Below are positions 46,432 to 57,835 of a stretch of DNA of 64,000 bases, piece by piece. Origin of the DNA: Dirofilaria immitis (Eukaryota; Nematoda; Chromadorea; Rhabditida; Onchocercidae); the NCBI GenBank assembly GCA_024305405.1, contig JAKNDB010000075.1:434001-498000 (forward strand). Direction: 5' to 3'. The notes beneath the pieces are model-generated. The model was not told the origin of the DNA. It saw nothing but the letters and a program-made list of their open reading frames with translations, and did not search any database. Within the stretch, counting starts at the first letter, position 1. Every line of letters starts with the position of its first letter. The position numbers and the translations under genes were made by a program.

Positions 46432-47969
46432 AAAAAAATTCTTTCGATCAATTTTTTCAGCAAATTTATTGCGCAAGAAGCTAAGTAAATAGCAGTTAAT
46501 TTCAAATAGAGAATAAAAATTTTTATAATTTTAATTATCGGTTAAATTTCAGATGGAGGATAAAAAATGTTCACCTTTATTATATATACGCATCTGTAAT
46601 ACAAATTATGGTCTGACTTCTATAGTAATTTCAAGATTGTAGATTCAATTACTGTATATTTGTTCCTTTTGAAAGGAACGGTATTTTTGCCATCATTTTA
46701 CAGAATATTTAGAATAGCACTTTGGAAATGTCATTTTTTAATTTCTATTAATCATTCTCGAAGAATCGACATCTTTAATTATGTGAACTAATTCGAATAA
46801 TGTCCATTTCTAATATAGCATCATAGAAACATTCAGTTTGTAATTCAAGTCCGAGCAAAAACTTTGATGAAATCATTTTACTACATGTAAAATTCAATAA
46901 TACTAATTGTAATGCAATTTTATGTTCGAAATAGATTCCACGGCTACGTACGTTTTTTACTTCGATGCATTTAAATTACTTTGTGGTATAAATTTAGGAA
47001 AAAACATAATGTGAGATGCGATGTTTTATGCATGAAATTATTTACAAAGCAAATTTTTATTTTTGTTTACGTAAATCGTAAATAAGCGAAATTACATGTT
47101 ATTGTGCAATTTATAAAAGTTCCGAAATACGAAATTTCGATGCATTATTATTAAAATTAATGATTAATGCATGATTATTTGTGCAATATACATTTATTAT
47201 TATTATGTTAGTAAAATCATGAATCAACTGCAAATTCTCAAATTGATTATATTTAATTTTAAAACTTAATACTTGAAAATAAGTTTGAACTTAAATAAGA
47301 ATTTGCAAATCCGAGTAAAAACAAGATATTAATGCAATTTTCTCTTTCCGCTAATATGTTCTCATTTAAAAAGTATGAAAAATTGAAATAAAATGAAATT
47401 ATGGAAAAAATATATAAAAGCTTTGCATAAATTATTTGGAACAATACAGTAACGTAATTTAAATAAATTCTCTTTATATAAAGGATTGAACAGTGACATT
47501 AGGCATTAACTCTCTCTCTTCATTATTACAGAATGGATTGACACATAGATTGATACTCCTACCTTAATGAGTATTTATATGTTGACGATTCATATAAATG
47601 AACCTGACTACACAAATGACCAAGTTATTCTTGCATTAAGTTCTCTGCTATAAATTTAAATTTATTAATTATTTATTTCATTAAAGAATATTTTGCTATA
47701 AACGTGTAAATAAGCGACTCTTGAAAACATGAGGGACGAAATTTCATTTATTGAATTAAACAAATAAAAGAAAATGGAAAAGAAACGAATGTCAAACAAC
47801 AAACGAATAATATATAAGTAAGTACAATAGCAATATCAGCAAAAATTATTACAAATAAAGCAAAAATTAAAAAAAAAAATAATGAAAAATTGACTAGAGA
47901 TTAAGAATCCAATTGATGGAATGCATAGATAATCGTAAAACAGCAACTTTTTCAAATCTTTTAATTGTT
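46432..47969. other. intergenic
   Basis: No gene seen. The segment 47470-47600 is an inverted, diverged copy of 49735-49885. Confidence 0.5.
47470..47600 (-). repeat. duplicated intergenic block, inverted copy
   Basis: Its reverse complement aligns with 49735-49885; shared blocks include TATAAAGGATT, GATTGAC/TACTCCTACCTT-like sequence and TGACGATTC. Divergence is considerable. Confidence 0.6.
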
Positions 47970-48722
47970 TCATTTTTGATTATGAAATTTCTTCATGTGA
48001 AATTTAAAACTTTTGTTCGATTTAAAACTATTATTGCATACAGAACAATTAAAGATGATCCTATCTTTGCAATGAGTTTCTATATGCTCGTTTAAAGTAC
48101 CTTTTCGACCAAAACTTTTTTCACATACAGAGCATTTCCATAGCTTCTCACCGGTATGAATTCGAATATGATTTATCAAAGACGCTTGTTGAGTAAAATT
48201 TTTCTTACATTCCAAGCAACTGTATGGCGTCTCCTTGGTATGAGTTCGCATATGAGTTTCCAAACTGCTTCGCAATTTTTTTCCGCATGAAGGACATTCA
48301 ATTTCTTTTTAATCCCTTTTCTCTTTTTTTCCTTATCTGTTTTTTCCTTACCTGTTTCTTGAATGGATAAATTTAACGACTCACTCTGTTCATCATTCAT
48401 TACTTTATCTAATTTCGTTGGCTCATTCTCTCTTTTTGAATTAATGTGTGATCCGCTGCTTCTTCAATGTGCACTGTTGGAACTGATAAGTCTAACAGTT
48501 CTATTTGTTCTTCATTCAATCTCACTGATAAGTTCAACATTTCTGTTTCTTTCTCATTCGCTCCCGTCACTGATAAATCCAACGGTTCAACTTGTTCCTC
48601 ACGCAGTTTTGATAAATCGGGCAGCTTTGTTAGTTGTGGATGTGCTTCCTCAAATTATATGATATTAGCCATCTCATATTCCGTTAAAATTTTGAAATCT
48701 TTAAAGTATTGCAGTGTCATGT
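47970..48722 (-). CDS. C2H2 zinc-finger protein with CtBP-type motifs (frame breaks)
   Basis: The C-terminal part (47970-48310) encodes four C2H2 fingers: CPSCGKKLRSSLETHMRTH, CLECKKNFTQQASLINHIRIH without its final residues here, CSVCEKSFGRKGTLNEHIETH-type, and a last CSVCNNSFKSNKSFKFH finger. The upstream part (48360-48660) has four evenly placed PLDLS-like repeats (EPLDLSV, EMLNLSV, ELLDLSV, ESLNLSI), the form of the PxDLS motif bound by the CtBP co-repressor. Together they suggest a DNA-binding repressor. Frames break at two A-runs (48306-48310 and 48433-48437 on the plus strand), and an in-frame TAA sits near 48658 unless that part is intronic. The gene is either intact with sequence errors or a recent pseudogene. 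Related relics lie at 11870-12460 and 50470-50660. Confidence 0.6.
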
Positions 48723-48849
48723 TATTCCTTTCTTTAAATTTTAATTAGTTTACCGTTTGAATGTTCCATAATTGAAAGACAAAAAGGAAGAATAGATAAC
48801 ATACACGTTGATAAGCATTCTTTTTGGAATTTCTGAAAAAATATTTAAA

Positions 48850-49620
48850 TTTAGCGGACACAATTACGTCGAAGAGATGGCATTATCTGCTTTCTGCTAT
48901 TGCGCATCTTACAAAGGATTTGATTTTGAGAAGAAATTTTTACTTTTCCAAATAAATTAGTATTGAATAGTAAAAATTTTGTATCCATTATTAGTAAAAT
49001 ATGATATGTTTCATTTATATTATAAGCATAATAACAAGTTATCCCTATTGAAGATTAACTGTACATATCGTACAACAAAGTTATACAATTTGAAATTTTA
49101 TAGCAAAAGAAAAAATAATATTATAATAGGGAAGAAGAGATCTCCATGAAATTTATGAGAAATTAACTATATTTTCATAAAAGGGCATTCATTTACACGT
49201 TTATGATAAAATTTCAAAATCTCTTTCATGAACGAAATTCGAAAAAGCGCCTACTATTCTTCAAACGAATTAAATAAAATGAAATTTAAAGTTGGAAAGG
49301 CTGAAGTTTCAGTACAGCAAGATTAACTTGATCACTATGTATTCGAATTTAACAGTATACGACACAATTGCATAGAAGAAATGGCATTATCTGATTGAGT
49401 GTCCATAAAGTTTTTCTAAATAAATTAGCATTAAAAAATTAAGATATTATAATTAATATTGGCAAAATATGGTATTCCTCACTTATATCATAAGCAAAAC
49501 AAGCTATTCCTACTGGAGATTGACTCAAGATATTATGCAGCGAATTTTATATAACATATATAACTAAGGAAAATATCATATTGTAGGAAAGAAGGTCATA
49601 AGGTTTTTACAAAATCATAT
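48850..49620. repeat. diverged tandem duplication, ~498 bp period
   Basis: The block around 48857 (ACACAATTACGTCGAAGAGATGGCATTATCTG region) recurs around 49355, and matching segments follow to ~49150 and ~49620 (for example TATAAGCATAATAACAAG versus ATAAGCAAAACAAG). Two units in the same orientation. Confidence 0.6.
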
Positions 49621-49734
49621 GAATATTTATAACAAAATATTCTCTAATAAAGTAAATAAAGTGAAATTTATTAGATTAAAATTTGTAGCAGAGAATTTAA
49701 TATAAGAATAACTTGATCGTTTCTGTCAGCCTCA

Positions 49735-49985
49735 ATTGTAAGAATCGTCAATAATTGTACATATAAATATTCGTTCAGGTAGGAGTGTCAATCTGTGCAT
49801 AATAGAAATTAGCAGTCCACGTGTAATAACGAAAGTAGGAATAATTCGGTCAATATTTAATGCCAATGTTTAATCCTTTATATCAAAAAAAAAAAAAAAT
49901 TATTCGAATTACTCCATTGCATTATTTAAAATAATTTATACAAAGTAACCATACATTTTTCCCACAAATCCATTTCATTTTTTTT
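49735..49985. repeat. duplicated intergenic block, copy 2
   Basis: CCACGTGTAATAACGAA and the following ~180 bp recur at 50661-50855 in the same orientation; the left half matches 47470-47600 in reverse. Confidence 0.65.
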
Positions 49986-50469
49986 TCAAAATTATAAGAG
50001 TATATTGCTCAGGTGTTTGATCATTTGCTACTAATTTGAGTAATAATGCATCAGAAATAATAAAGCTGATCATACATTTTGTTCTAAATGGAAATTGCAT
50101 TATTTTCTGATTCTAGCATTAATATCAAACAAACAAAAATTAAAATAACATTTTTGCTCTAATTCTACTACAATCATTTTCTTCGATAAGAAATATTCTT
50201 AACAATTCGACAAGTTTTCTTCAATAGATAAGCGAATATAAAAGTTCAGTCAAAATTTAGTTCCATTAATATAAAAATTCCTTATTTTTATCATCAACAA
50301 CATTTTAGCCATACATGAGCTAACAAGTAAAGTGAACAAAAGATATGAAAGATACAAACATAATAAATGGTATGCAAAAAGCATAAAATAAATTTAAAAA
50401 ATGAGGTGATAATATACAAGTAAAATATATGTAAATAAATGGAGCATAAAGTATATTCATCTATTAGTA

Positions 50470-50660
50470 TTATACAAATGGCTTCTCGACATTATGAATT
50501 ATCATATGCTTTTTAAATTTGCTTTATGATTAAAATTTCTTTCACATTCCGGACAGTTGTAGGGCTCCTTGCCGCTATATGTTCACATATGCACTTTCAA
50601 GTTCGTGGATTAACTTTTCCCACATTCCGAACAATCGTAAGGCTTCTCAACCTATAAAAA
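50470..50660 (-). pseudogene. C2H2 zinc-finger relic, two fingers
   Basis: On the minus strand one finger starts YDCSECGKS and stops, and the next reads EPYNCPECERNFNHKANL before losing its His pair. TGEKP-like linkers remain. Stops occur in every frame. It is adjacent to a duplicated block (50661-50855), so it probably arrived with a duplication of the neighbouring zinc-finger locus. Confidence 0.65.
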
Positions 50661-50855
50661 TAGCAATCCACGTGTAATAACGAAGGTATGGCGAGGAGGT
50701 AGGGGGATGAGATTATTCGGTCAATGTTTAACGCCACTGTTTAATTCTTTATATCAAAAAAATTTGTTTGAATTGCTGTTATTGTATTGTTTGATATAAT
50801 TTATGCAAAGCAGTTATACATTATCTCCCATAATTTCATTTCATTTAAATATTTT
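50661..50855. repeat. duplicated intergenic block, copy 3
   Basis: Direct, diverged copy of 49805-49985, with an insertion of a short G-rich stretch after CCACGTGTAATAACGAAGG. Confidence 0.65.
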
Positions 50856-51839
50856 CATACCTTCTAAATGAGGCAATATTAGCGGAGAAACGAAAATCAT
50901 ACTAATAAATCTTTTTGTTTGATATATATTTATATATTCGAAATGGTTTCATCAACGTTTTTGTTCGGATTTGTAAATTTTTAATTAAATTCAAATTTAT
51001 TTTTAGAGATTGAAAATGTTTAAAAATATCGATATTTGAAATTTCACATGGTTGATTGCATTAATATGTATATATCTGAATTTTTGTAATAGTTGATTGC
51101 ATTAATATATATCTGAATATTCCACCGATCATTTTGGGGGAAAAGAATAAACACATAGAAAAATTAGTAGCTAAGTATGCCAACAAAACTGTAAAATGGA
51201 TCATAAATGAACGAAATTACAAGATGGCGATGAAAGGAACGATTCATAAAAAAGCGAGTTTGAAAAGCTTGATAATCTTGAATACTGTAAATGTTTTGTG
51301 AGGTAATAGAAACCTTTTCATGGCCTCATCGAAAATCATAGTTTATGTAAATTTATGCAAGCAAGAATCATGACTGTCTCTGGAATGTCAATGTAACTGG
51401 CAGCAGAATTCAATATTACTGTTTAATTCTTTTCATTTCGAAATTCAGAATGCAATCAACCGGATGAATCATTCATTGCCAAAAAAAAATATTTGTTGAC
51501 AACGAAATATTGAAATTTGTAAGAAATCAAATATTTCAAATTTGAAAATCCAACTTTATTAAGACCAATTCGAGATAAAATTTTGTTTGCCAAAAATAAT
51601 TGTACATGGAATATACAAGCATTTGTTCATTGCTTTTTTATTCAAAGCCTATAGATGGAAAATCATTTAGTGATAAAAAAATCTTAATCAATTTTTATTG
51701 TTGTTAAGAATTAGATTTTTTCTGAATAAATCGATCATTTGGAAATCTCGTCCGTAAAAAAAATTGTTTCTTCGCACTTCAAAAAACATAATTCCTACCA
51801 TTATTATATTACTTCTTGATATAGCATTGTTTGTTATCC
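50856..51839. other. intergenic
   Basis: No gene seen. Includes a small duplication of GTTGATTGCATTAATAT (51049 and 51083) and the dispersed repeat at 51245-51480. Confidence 0.5.
51245..51480 (+). repeat. dispersed repeat family, copy 3
   Basis: Aligns with the reverse complement of 38750-38972 over almost its whole length and with 39430-39660 in part. Confidence 0.65.
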
Positions 51840-51935
51840 TGTTGATGCGGGATGTTCCAAAATTTTATTTCAAGCCGCAGCACAAAAAACTCTGAGCCTA
51901 AACATTCAATTACCTCAAACTTGGGTAATTAAAGC
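51840..51935 (-). ncRNA. SL1 spliced-leader RNA gene or close variant
   Basis: On the minus strand 51935-51914 is the 22-nt nematode SL1 leader with one change (position 2 is C, not G); the last 20 bases, TTTAATTACCCAAGTTTGAG, are exact. It is followed at once by the donor GTAATTG. About 45 nt further is AAAATTTTGGAAC (51867-51855), a good Sm-binding site in the place expected for an SL RNA, then GC-rich sequence that could form the 3' stem. SL RNA donates the leader to mRNA 5' ends by trans-splicing. It lies alone and not in a 5S array, and the position-2 change in the cap region may make it a variant or a pseudogene. Confidence 0.7.
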
Positions 51936-52391
51936 TACGAATATATTTGTTCCATTCTCATATCATTGTCGTGCATTCAATGATAGCTGTTCAACATTGC
52001 GAAAGTTTTTCCGAGAACAGAATATCCCGACAATATCAACTAATCATTTTCAATCCATTTACTTATCAGCTGTATTGCTTAAATGGACAGAATGGATGAA
52101 ATATTGTACTTTCAGCGTGATATAGTTACAAACCTATTCCTTGGTGTATTGTGTTAACTGGATTTACTAAATATTCCATTTAGAACTATTGATTTTATTA
52201 TAAAGAGAATATGAACATGCTACGAAATGAGGTTCATAGAGTTCGAAATGTAATTAATACATACTGGGCTATGCTGGGTGTTCTATCGACTTTCTGCATA
52301 GAAATATCATCATAAACTCCCATCCTTTTTTCATTACTGCCATTATACTGAAATTCATGGCAGTCATTCATGATACTTTTTATTCAGAATG
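51936..52391. other. intergenic
   Basis: No gene seen. Any SL RNA promoter elements would lie at the left end; none was identified with confidence. Confidence 0.4.
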
Positions 52392-52530
52392 TCACAAGAT
52401 TAGTGCGAGTCTTTTACTTTTCTTACATAATTTTTTTAACAAGTAATAAAAAAAGAAAAAAGAACCTAATTATTGTCCCAAGATTAGCGCGAGTCTTTTA
52501 CTTGTCTCACATAACTTTAACAAGTAATAA
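52392..52530. repeat. ~89 bp duplication spanning the end of the transporter gene
   Basis: AGATTAGTGCGAGTCTTTTACTT (shown in part) and the sequence to AACAAGTAATAA recur at 52392-52447 and 52481-52530. The right copy contains the last codons and stop of the transporter; the left copy lies in its 3' flank. Confidence 0.7.
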
Positions 52531-55500
52531 GCCAATTAGCGAGCCACAAAAAGTTGAAATTACTGCCATGAATCCAAATATGCTCCCGGTTAATTCACGG
52601 AGCTCTGCACGTATTTTGCTGCAAAATGATAAAAAAACTTTTCTTAACAGCAAAACATTTAATGTGCTCTTAAAATAGGAACAAAAGTCACGAAATACAA
52701 CTAATTTCAGAAAATTAAACAGAACTGCAATCATTCTTCATCAAACGATTGTCGAAATAAATAACATTAATAAAACAACTAATTTATTCAGTCTATAATC
52801 CAACAAAAACGTCAGTATAGAAACAGTGAGAATATTGTTATATGTAAATAGTTGGTGACTAGTAGCTTAAACTAATTATTTAATGGAATGAAAATTCCAA
52901 CCGCAATGAAATATCGACATCTTTTTAGTATGTAGTAGTTAACATGGGATAATATATATGCAACCATGGAAAAAAACCACAAAAAATATATCGGTTCAGT
53001 AAACATAGTTGAGAATAATAACGACGATTCAAACCTTGCTCAATCGTTCACAGAATTAACAATGAATTCGATCAGAATAAGCTCAGACCTTTCTAGATTA
53101 TTTGAAGCTTTTGAAGTGACCTTTTCGTTATTCACCCGCAAAATGATAAGATTTTTTATTGGATTTTGGCGGAAAGTCATCATGTAATCAGGAGACAACC
53201 CGGGATGAAAGAATTTCATATGTTTTAGATTCTCTTCCTATTTTTAAAAAAACTCAAGTTGCAACCAATTCTTTGATACATATATGCACATATACAAGCA
53301 TGTATCTGTGCATAGATAGAGAAATGCAATTATGTATACATGACATGCACGTACCTACATAAAATCTACATAAAATGAAATATAAAACAAAGAAACCTGA
53401 ATTTAATTTTGCAAAAAAAAAAAATATTTACCTTGTTGCCTTAATAGTTGCTGTAGTGAACAGAAAACCATTTGAAATAGAAAATAGTATCATTGTTGAA
53501 ATAAAGACTTCATCACTGCGAAATAATGTCACAGAGTGATAACGTGGATTAATGTTGCAGAAAAAAACACAGGAATAGCTAACAAACGAAAAAATGACAA
53601 CATTATCAAGGCTTTCCCATTCTGAAATTAACAAATTAAAATAACTGTCAGGAAAAATGAGATTATACGACTGTTTCTTCACATAATTTCACACAATCCA
53701 GCATAACGTTATGGAAAATAGTGTTGCATGAGAATCATTGGTATATACGAATTACTGAAAAATCATTTAACCATTTTAAAATTATGTTGCAGTTGCTGCT
53801 CGTCAGGTCAGCAGATTTGGTTCAATTGAAATTAGAACATATTTAATAATCGACTACAAATGAAATCAGTCCGTAACGAACGTATGTCCCGTTTGCTTAA
53901 GTCTTCGAAAACATATTCCGGAATTCTTCATGCTGCTCCTACATTTCCTTTATTGTTAGTGTTACACAGTCAGATCATAAGGAAGGCTTAACAATTTATT
54001 CGTCAGTAGTATAAATTATTGATAGCGCTGTTACTAAAAAACATCCAGGTTTATCTTTCAAAATATTTTTGAGTACCAAACACTGCATTTTCTTCGCAAA
54101 ATGAAGAACTTAATCAGAGATTATGGTGATGAATTCAAAGAAACAAATTGGTCAATTTTACCTATTACACCTGTGTACAATATGATCTGAGTTTATAATG
54201 GAGATACTCTACATCTCTCAACTGAATAATTTTGGTGATCGAGATTTATGGCGTAGAGAAACTATTCAGCAACTTTATATCACCGCATATTTTGAAGGAA
54301 GAATTCAAAAATAACCCATATAAACAAAATCTTCAAAGGATGCCAGTAACATTAATCGTTTCGTTTTATGCATTTAATTTCAGTTAATTCGACTGTTACT
54401 AAAATTGATAACTTACCAGCTTAATGAAATTCACGGCTAAGCGACCCAATGCATCACCACAATTGAATAATAAGAAGCATGCAAGAGATGAAAAATAATC
54501 TGCAAAAATGATTTCAAAAGGAAAGAACAAGACAGTAACAACTATCAACACCCATAAATTCACTATTTTTCTCTCCACTTCTTCAATTCACTTATTTTGT
54601 TTCCGTCTTAATACTGCGCCTTTTCAGTGTGTATTACGACATATTCATTTGCTGTAATGGTTTGGCTACATTGCTCGATTAAATTAAATTCTAGCGAATC
54701 AGCTTAATTACATAGTAAATTAGATACATTTCATCTTGTAATCAATCAATTTTGAATCAATGTTTATATTATAATGAAATACAATTTTCGACTAATAAAA
54801 TCATTTTTCCTTTTGCTAAAATTTAGTTTGGATCATCCAGACACATCTACACAATCTATGCAAGTTTATAAATATATAGATGCTTCAAATCACCGTCCAT
54901 ATAGTTATTTTTTCTTCTTCAATTCAAATACCAATCCTAATTTCAGCCATTATAATGTTTCAGTAATATAGATATAGACGTAGAGCCAGAAAAAATTAAT
55001 TGGTGTCTTATGCTTTTTCGGACCATTTTACAAGTCAAATATATATATTGATACACTCACTTTTCCAGACTATATTTTTGGCAGTTGTTTGAACCAACGA
55101 TGATATTGCTGGAAAAAGCTGTCATAGTACCGAAAAAAACGATAAAACCAGCCCACCACTCCATTTTAGTCTGAAACGAACGATGCTACATTAAATAATT
55201 TTGATAAGTACAGGAATGCTACTTGAAACTGTCATTGGTTCATGAAGTTTAAACTGATAGTGGTGACAGAAATGAATGTTTCGCCAGGAAGAACGACAAA
55301 TTTTCTTTCTAAAATTTGGATTATTTGGAATTAATCTTTGCTTTTTTCATTCCAAAGCACCCTTTCAACAACACTAATTCTATAGCATGAAAAATCGGGA
55401 AGATAATTCCTTTAACACTATCTTCTTATTTTTTTATTTGCCTACAAAAGGATAAAAAATAGTTCAAAAGGAATCCAATAAATAATGCTTCAGTACTCAG

Positions 55501-57835
55501 GTATCTAGAAAACCATACTACAGGATTATTTGTTATTACTTATTACATTACTTACTTTTTCCACACTTGTTCTACATCGTTCCACAATGAATGAGCTTCA
55601 ACTGATCGCAAATGAAGCGGAGATTCATCTGCTTCGAAATTACTGTCAACACTATCTATATATATGTGTATAAGTTAAGTTTAAAATGAACAATAATGAT
55701 CTGTTCTTTGATAACGATATCATTATTATCTATAAATTTTTTTATTGTTTTCAAGTGTAAATAAAGTTTTTAGCAACTTTTTGTCTTCATTTTTTTTAAT
55801 TATTTTTTTGATTGAAAATTATTGATTAGGATATAACAAAGATATGTCTTAGAAAATTTTGTTTTAATAATTTATTTTCTCGGGGAAGGATTTTAGAAAA
55901 TTTTTTACTATCGTTTACTATTTTTTTACTATAATAAACATCCCAAGTTGAAGATTTTTAAACATAAAAAAAACTACAAAAATTAACGAGAAAATACCAA
56001 GAAGTCGTTGGTCAGATGATTGATCAATCCAGATATTTTCCACGACAAGTAATGATTCGCTTTCATTTGATCGAATCAGTAATTCGTAAAAAAATACTCA
56101 AAACAGTCCAAATGAAAGCAGTTGCAAAGAATAAACGACCATTCATGAGGGGTTGGGTGCTAGACTTTGACAGACAATGCTCAACAGTGAACTCAAAATT
56201 CCAGCCACAGATTGACCAATCATTACTGCTTGTACCTGCAACGAAAAACATAAAACACTTGAAAACATAAACTTGAGCATCTAAACATTTCATAATTTCT
56301 CCGGTCAATATGACAGTAATAATCCATTCTAAGTACTCGTGAAAAGATCTTAACAACAGATAAGCGAAAAGAATCTACGAAGCAATAAGTGAAATTTTTG
56401 AAGACATGAGAATGAAAAATCTTAGGAACTCATCTAGAAATTCTTTTTTTCTGGATAATATATTTCTGAATTCCGAGAAAGAAAGGAAAATTACATTTTC
56501 AGACGGAAACTTTGCTGAAAATCCCAAAAGGCCACAAGCGATCAAACCAATAGAACCAAAACTGGCTAATGAGGCGAGTAACATCGAAATACAAAAGAAA
56601 GCTAACTGGACTGTAATTAATACTAATGTAATTACGTTATCCAGCAAACAAATTATTTAAAATAAATGATAAAGTTAATCCAAAAGGAAATCGAAATTGT
56701 ATTTGCGAAGGAAAGTAATGAGAAGCGTACATGCATCAGTATCGATAAATGTTAATAAAATAGTAGGAACAAAAGCCAATAACACAATTGTATGTCCTGC
56801 TCGAATTCGTAATGAATGTCCCAACATGAAAAAAATTATATGTATATATATGAGAAATTTCATTTATCATGGAAAATAAAAGAAAGATTGACATTAAATC
56901 GAATTGGATATTTCATCAAAACATAAGGAATAGAACGGTTGCACGACTCAGTATATTTTCAAAGCCTTCAAATATAGCAAGATAATCACATGTTTGTAAA
57001 CTAAGATTAAGTAATTTGTATTAAAAGGCATAACTAATGGTTGCATCTAATAAAAGAGTTTAAACGGTTATACATTATTAATGTTCGTAGGCTGAATCAT
57101 GAGGAAATACAGTCCAACTAGGCATTATAAATGATGCGGAAATGCTGTCTTCTAACGCACCTAATTTTACATTAACATTTCTAGATTTTTTTAAACAGTT
57201 ATTAGCATCGAACAAATTTCGACTGCAATATGAAATGTAAAAATTCAGATTTCTTTTAAAAATACTGTTAGAAATCCAAAAACCCTACCGTTGTGTTGCC
57301 AAAAATTTATTCCCGAGCCAAAAGCGCATGAAATACCACCTGTAAGTGTAAGATAACCTTCATAGGAACGCTGTAGTTCGGTGCCATAATCTTTTCATCG
57401 ATTAAAATTATATTATTGGTAACATTGCGTATATTGGTAACATTGCGTAATTTGTAACGATAATACTGAAAAAGAATATTTTTTAATGAAAAAGATAAGA
57501 AAACGACAAACATTAAATCTTCTGGAAGATTGTCGAGTGTTTGTTTAACAGACTTTAGATTTTATCTATCCAGTAAGTAAACTATCAGTGATAATTCAAG
57601 ATACCTGATTGTAATCAACTAACAAATAGAAATAGCACTTCAGGTTGTCTCAAGATCCTAGATATTCCTCCCAGCAATAATTTTTCATTTCATATCATTT
57701 TATTTATTTGCAGTGGTAACATAGACAATAACATAGACATACCTCATGTGCATTCATAAATAAATTCCATGGCAATAGACTTGTCGTTGATATAAACACG
57801 AATGCGGTAAACACAAGCATTCGACATATATCCAT
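52507..57835 (-). CDS. equilibrative nucleoside transporter (ENT/SLC29 family)
   Basis: A plasma- or organelle-membrane facilitator for nucleosides with ~11 membrane spans. Exons on the minus strand: 57743-57835, 57289-57465, ~56830-56731, 56495-56610, 55998-56235, 55556-55655, 55061-55170, 54417-54499, 53432-53621, 52507-52618; ~440 residues, the usual size. Diagnostic blocks: SLLPWNLFMNAHE (span 1), YYRYKLRN, YEGYLTLTGGISC, VPTILLTFIDTDAC, FGSIGLIACGLLGFSAKFP, VQAVMIGQSVAGIL, FPAISSLV, CGDALGRLAVNF, NINPRYHSV...ISNGFL and RAELRELTGSIFGFM (last span). The loop after span 6 is hydrophilic, as expected. The frame is broken at homopolymer runs at 57392-57395, 56149-56152, 56088-56094, 55113-55117 and 53561-53567. 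The acceptor of exon 3 was not found. It is a probable functional gene if those are errors, otherwise a recent pseudogene. Confidence 0.8.

Larger units (their letters stand above)
48723..50469. other. intergenic with diverged tandem duplication
   Basis: No gene seen. Holds a ~500 bp tandem duplication and one copy of a block repeated at 50661. Confidence 0.5.

Noticed and set aside
52370..52678. 102-residue plus-strand ORF
   Set aside because: Overlaps the last ENT exon and a tandem duplication; no independent support.
54774..54971. 65-residue plus-strand ORF in an ENT intron
   Set aside because: AT-rich low-complexity translation with no motif.
56406..56879. Plus-strand ORFs opposite the transporter exons
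   Set aside because: They are antisense shadows of the ENT exons at 56495-56610 and 56731-56830.
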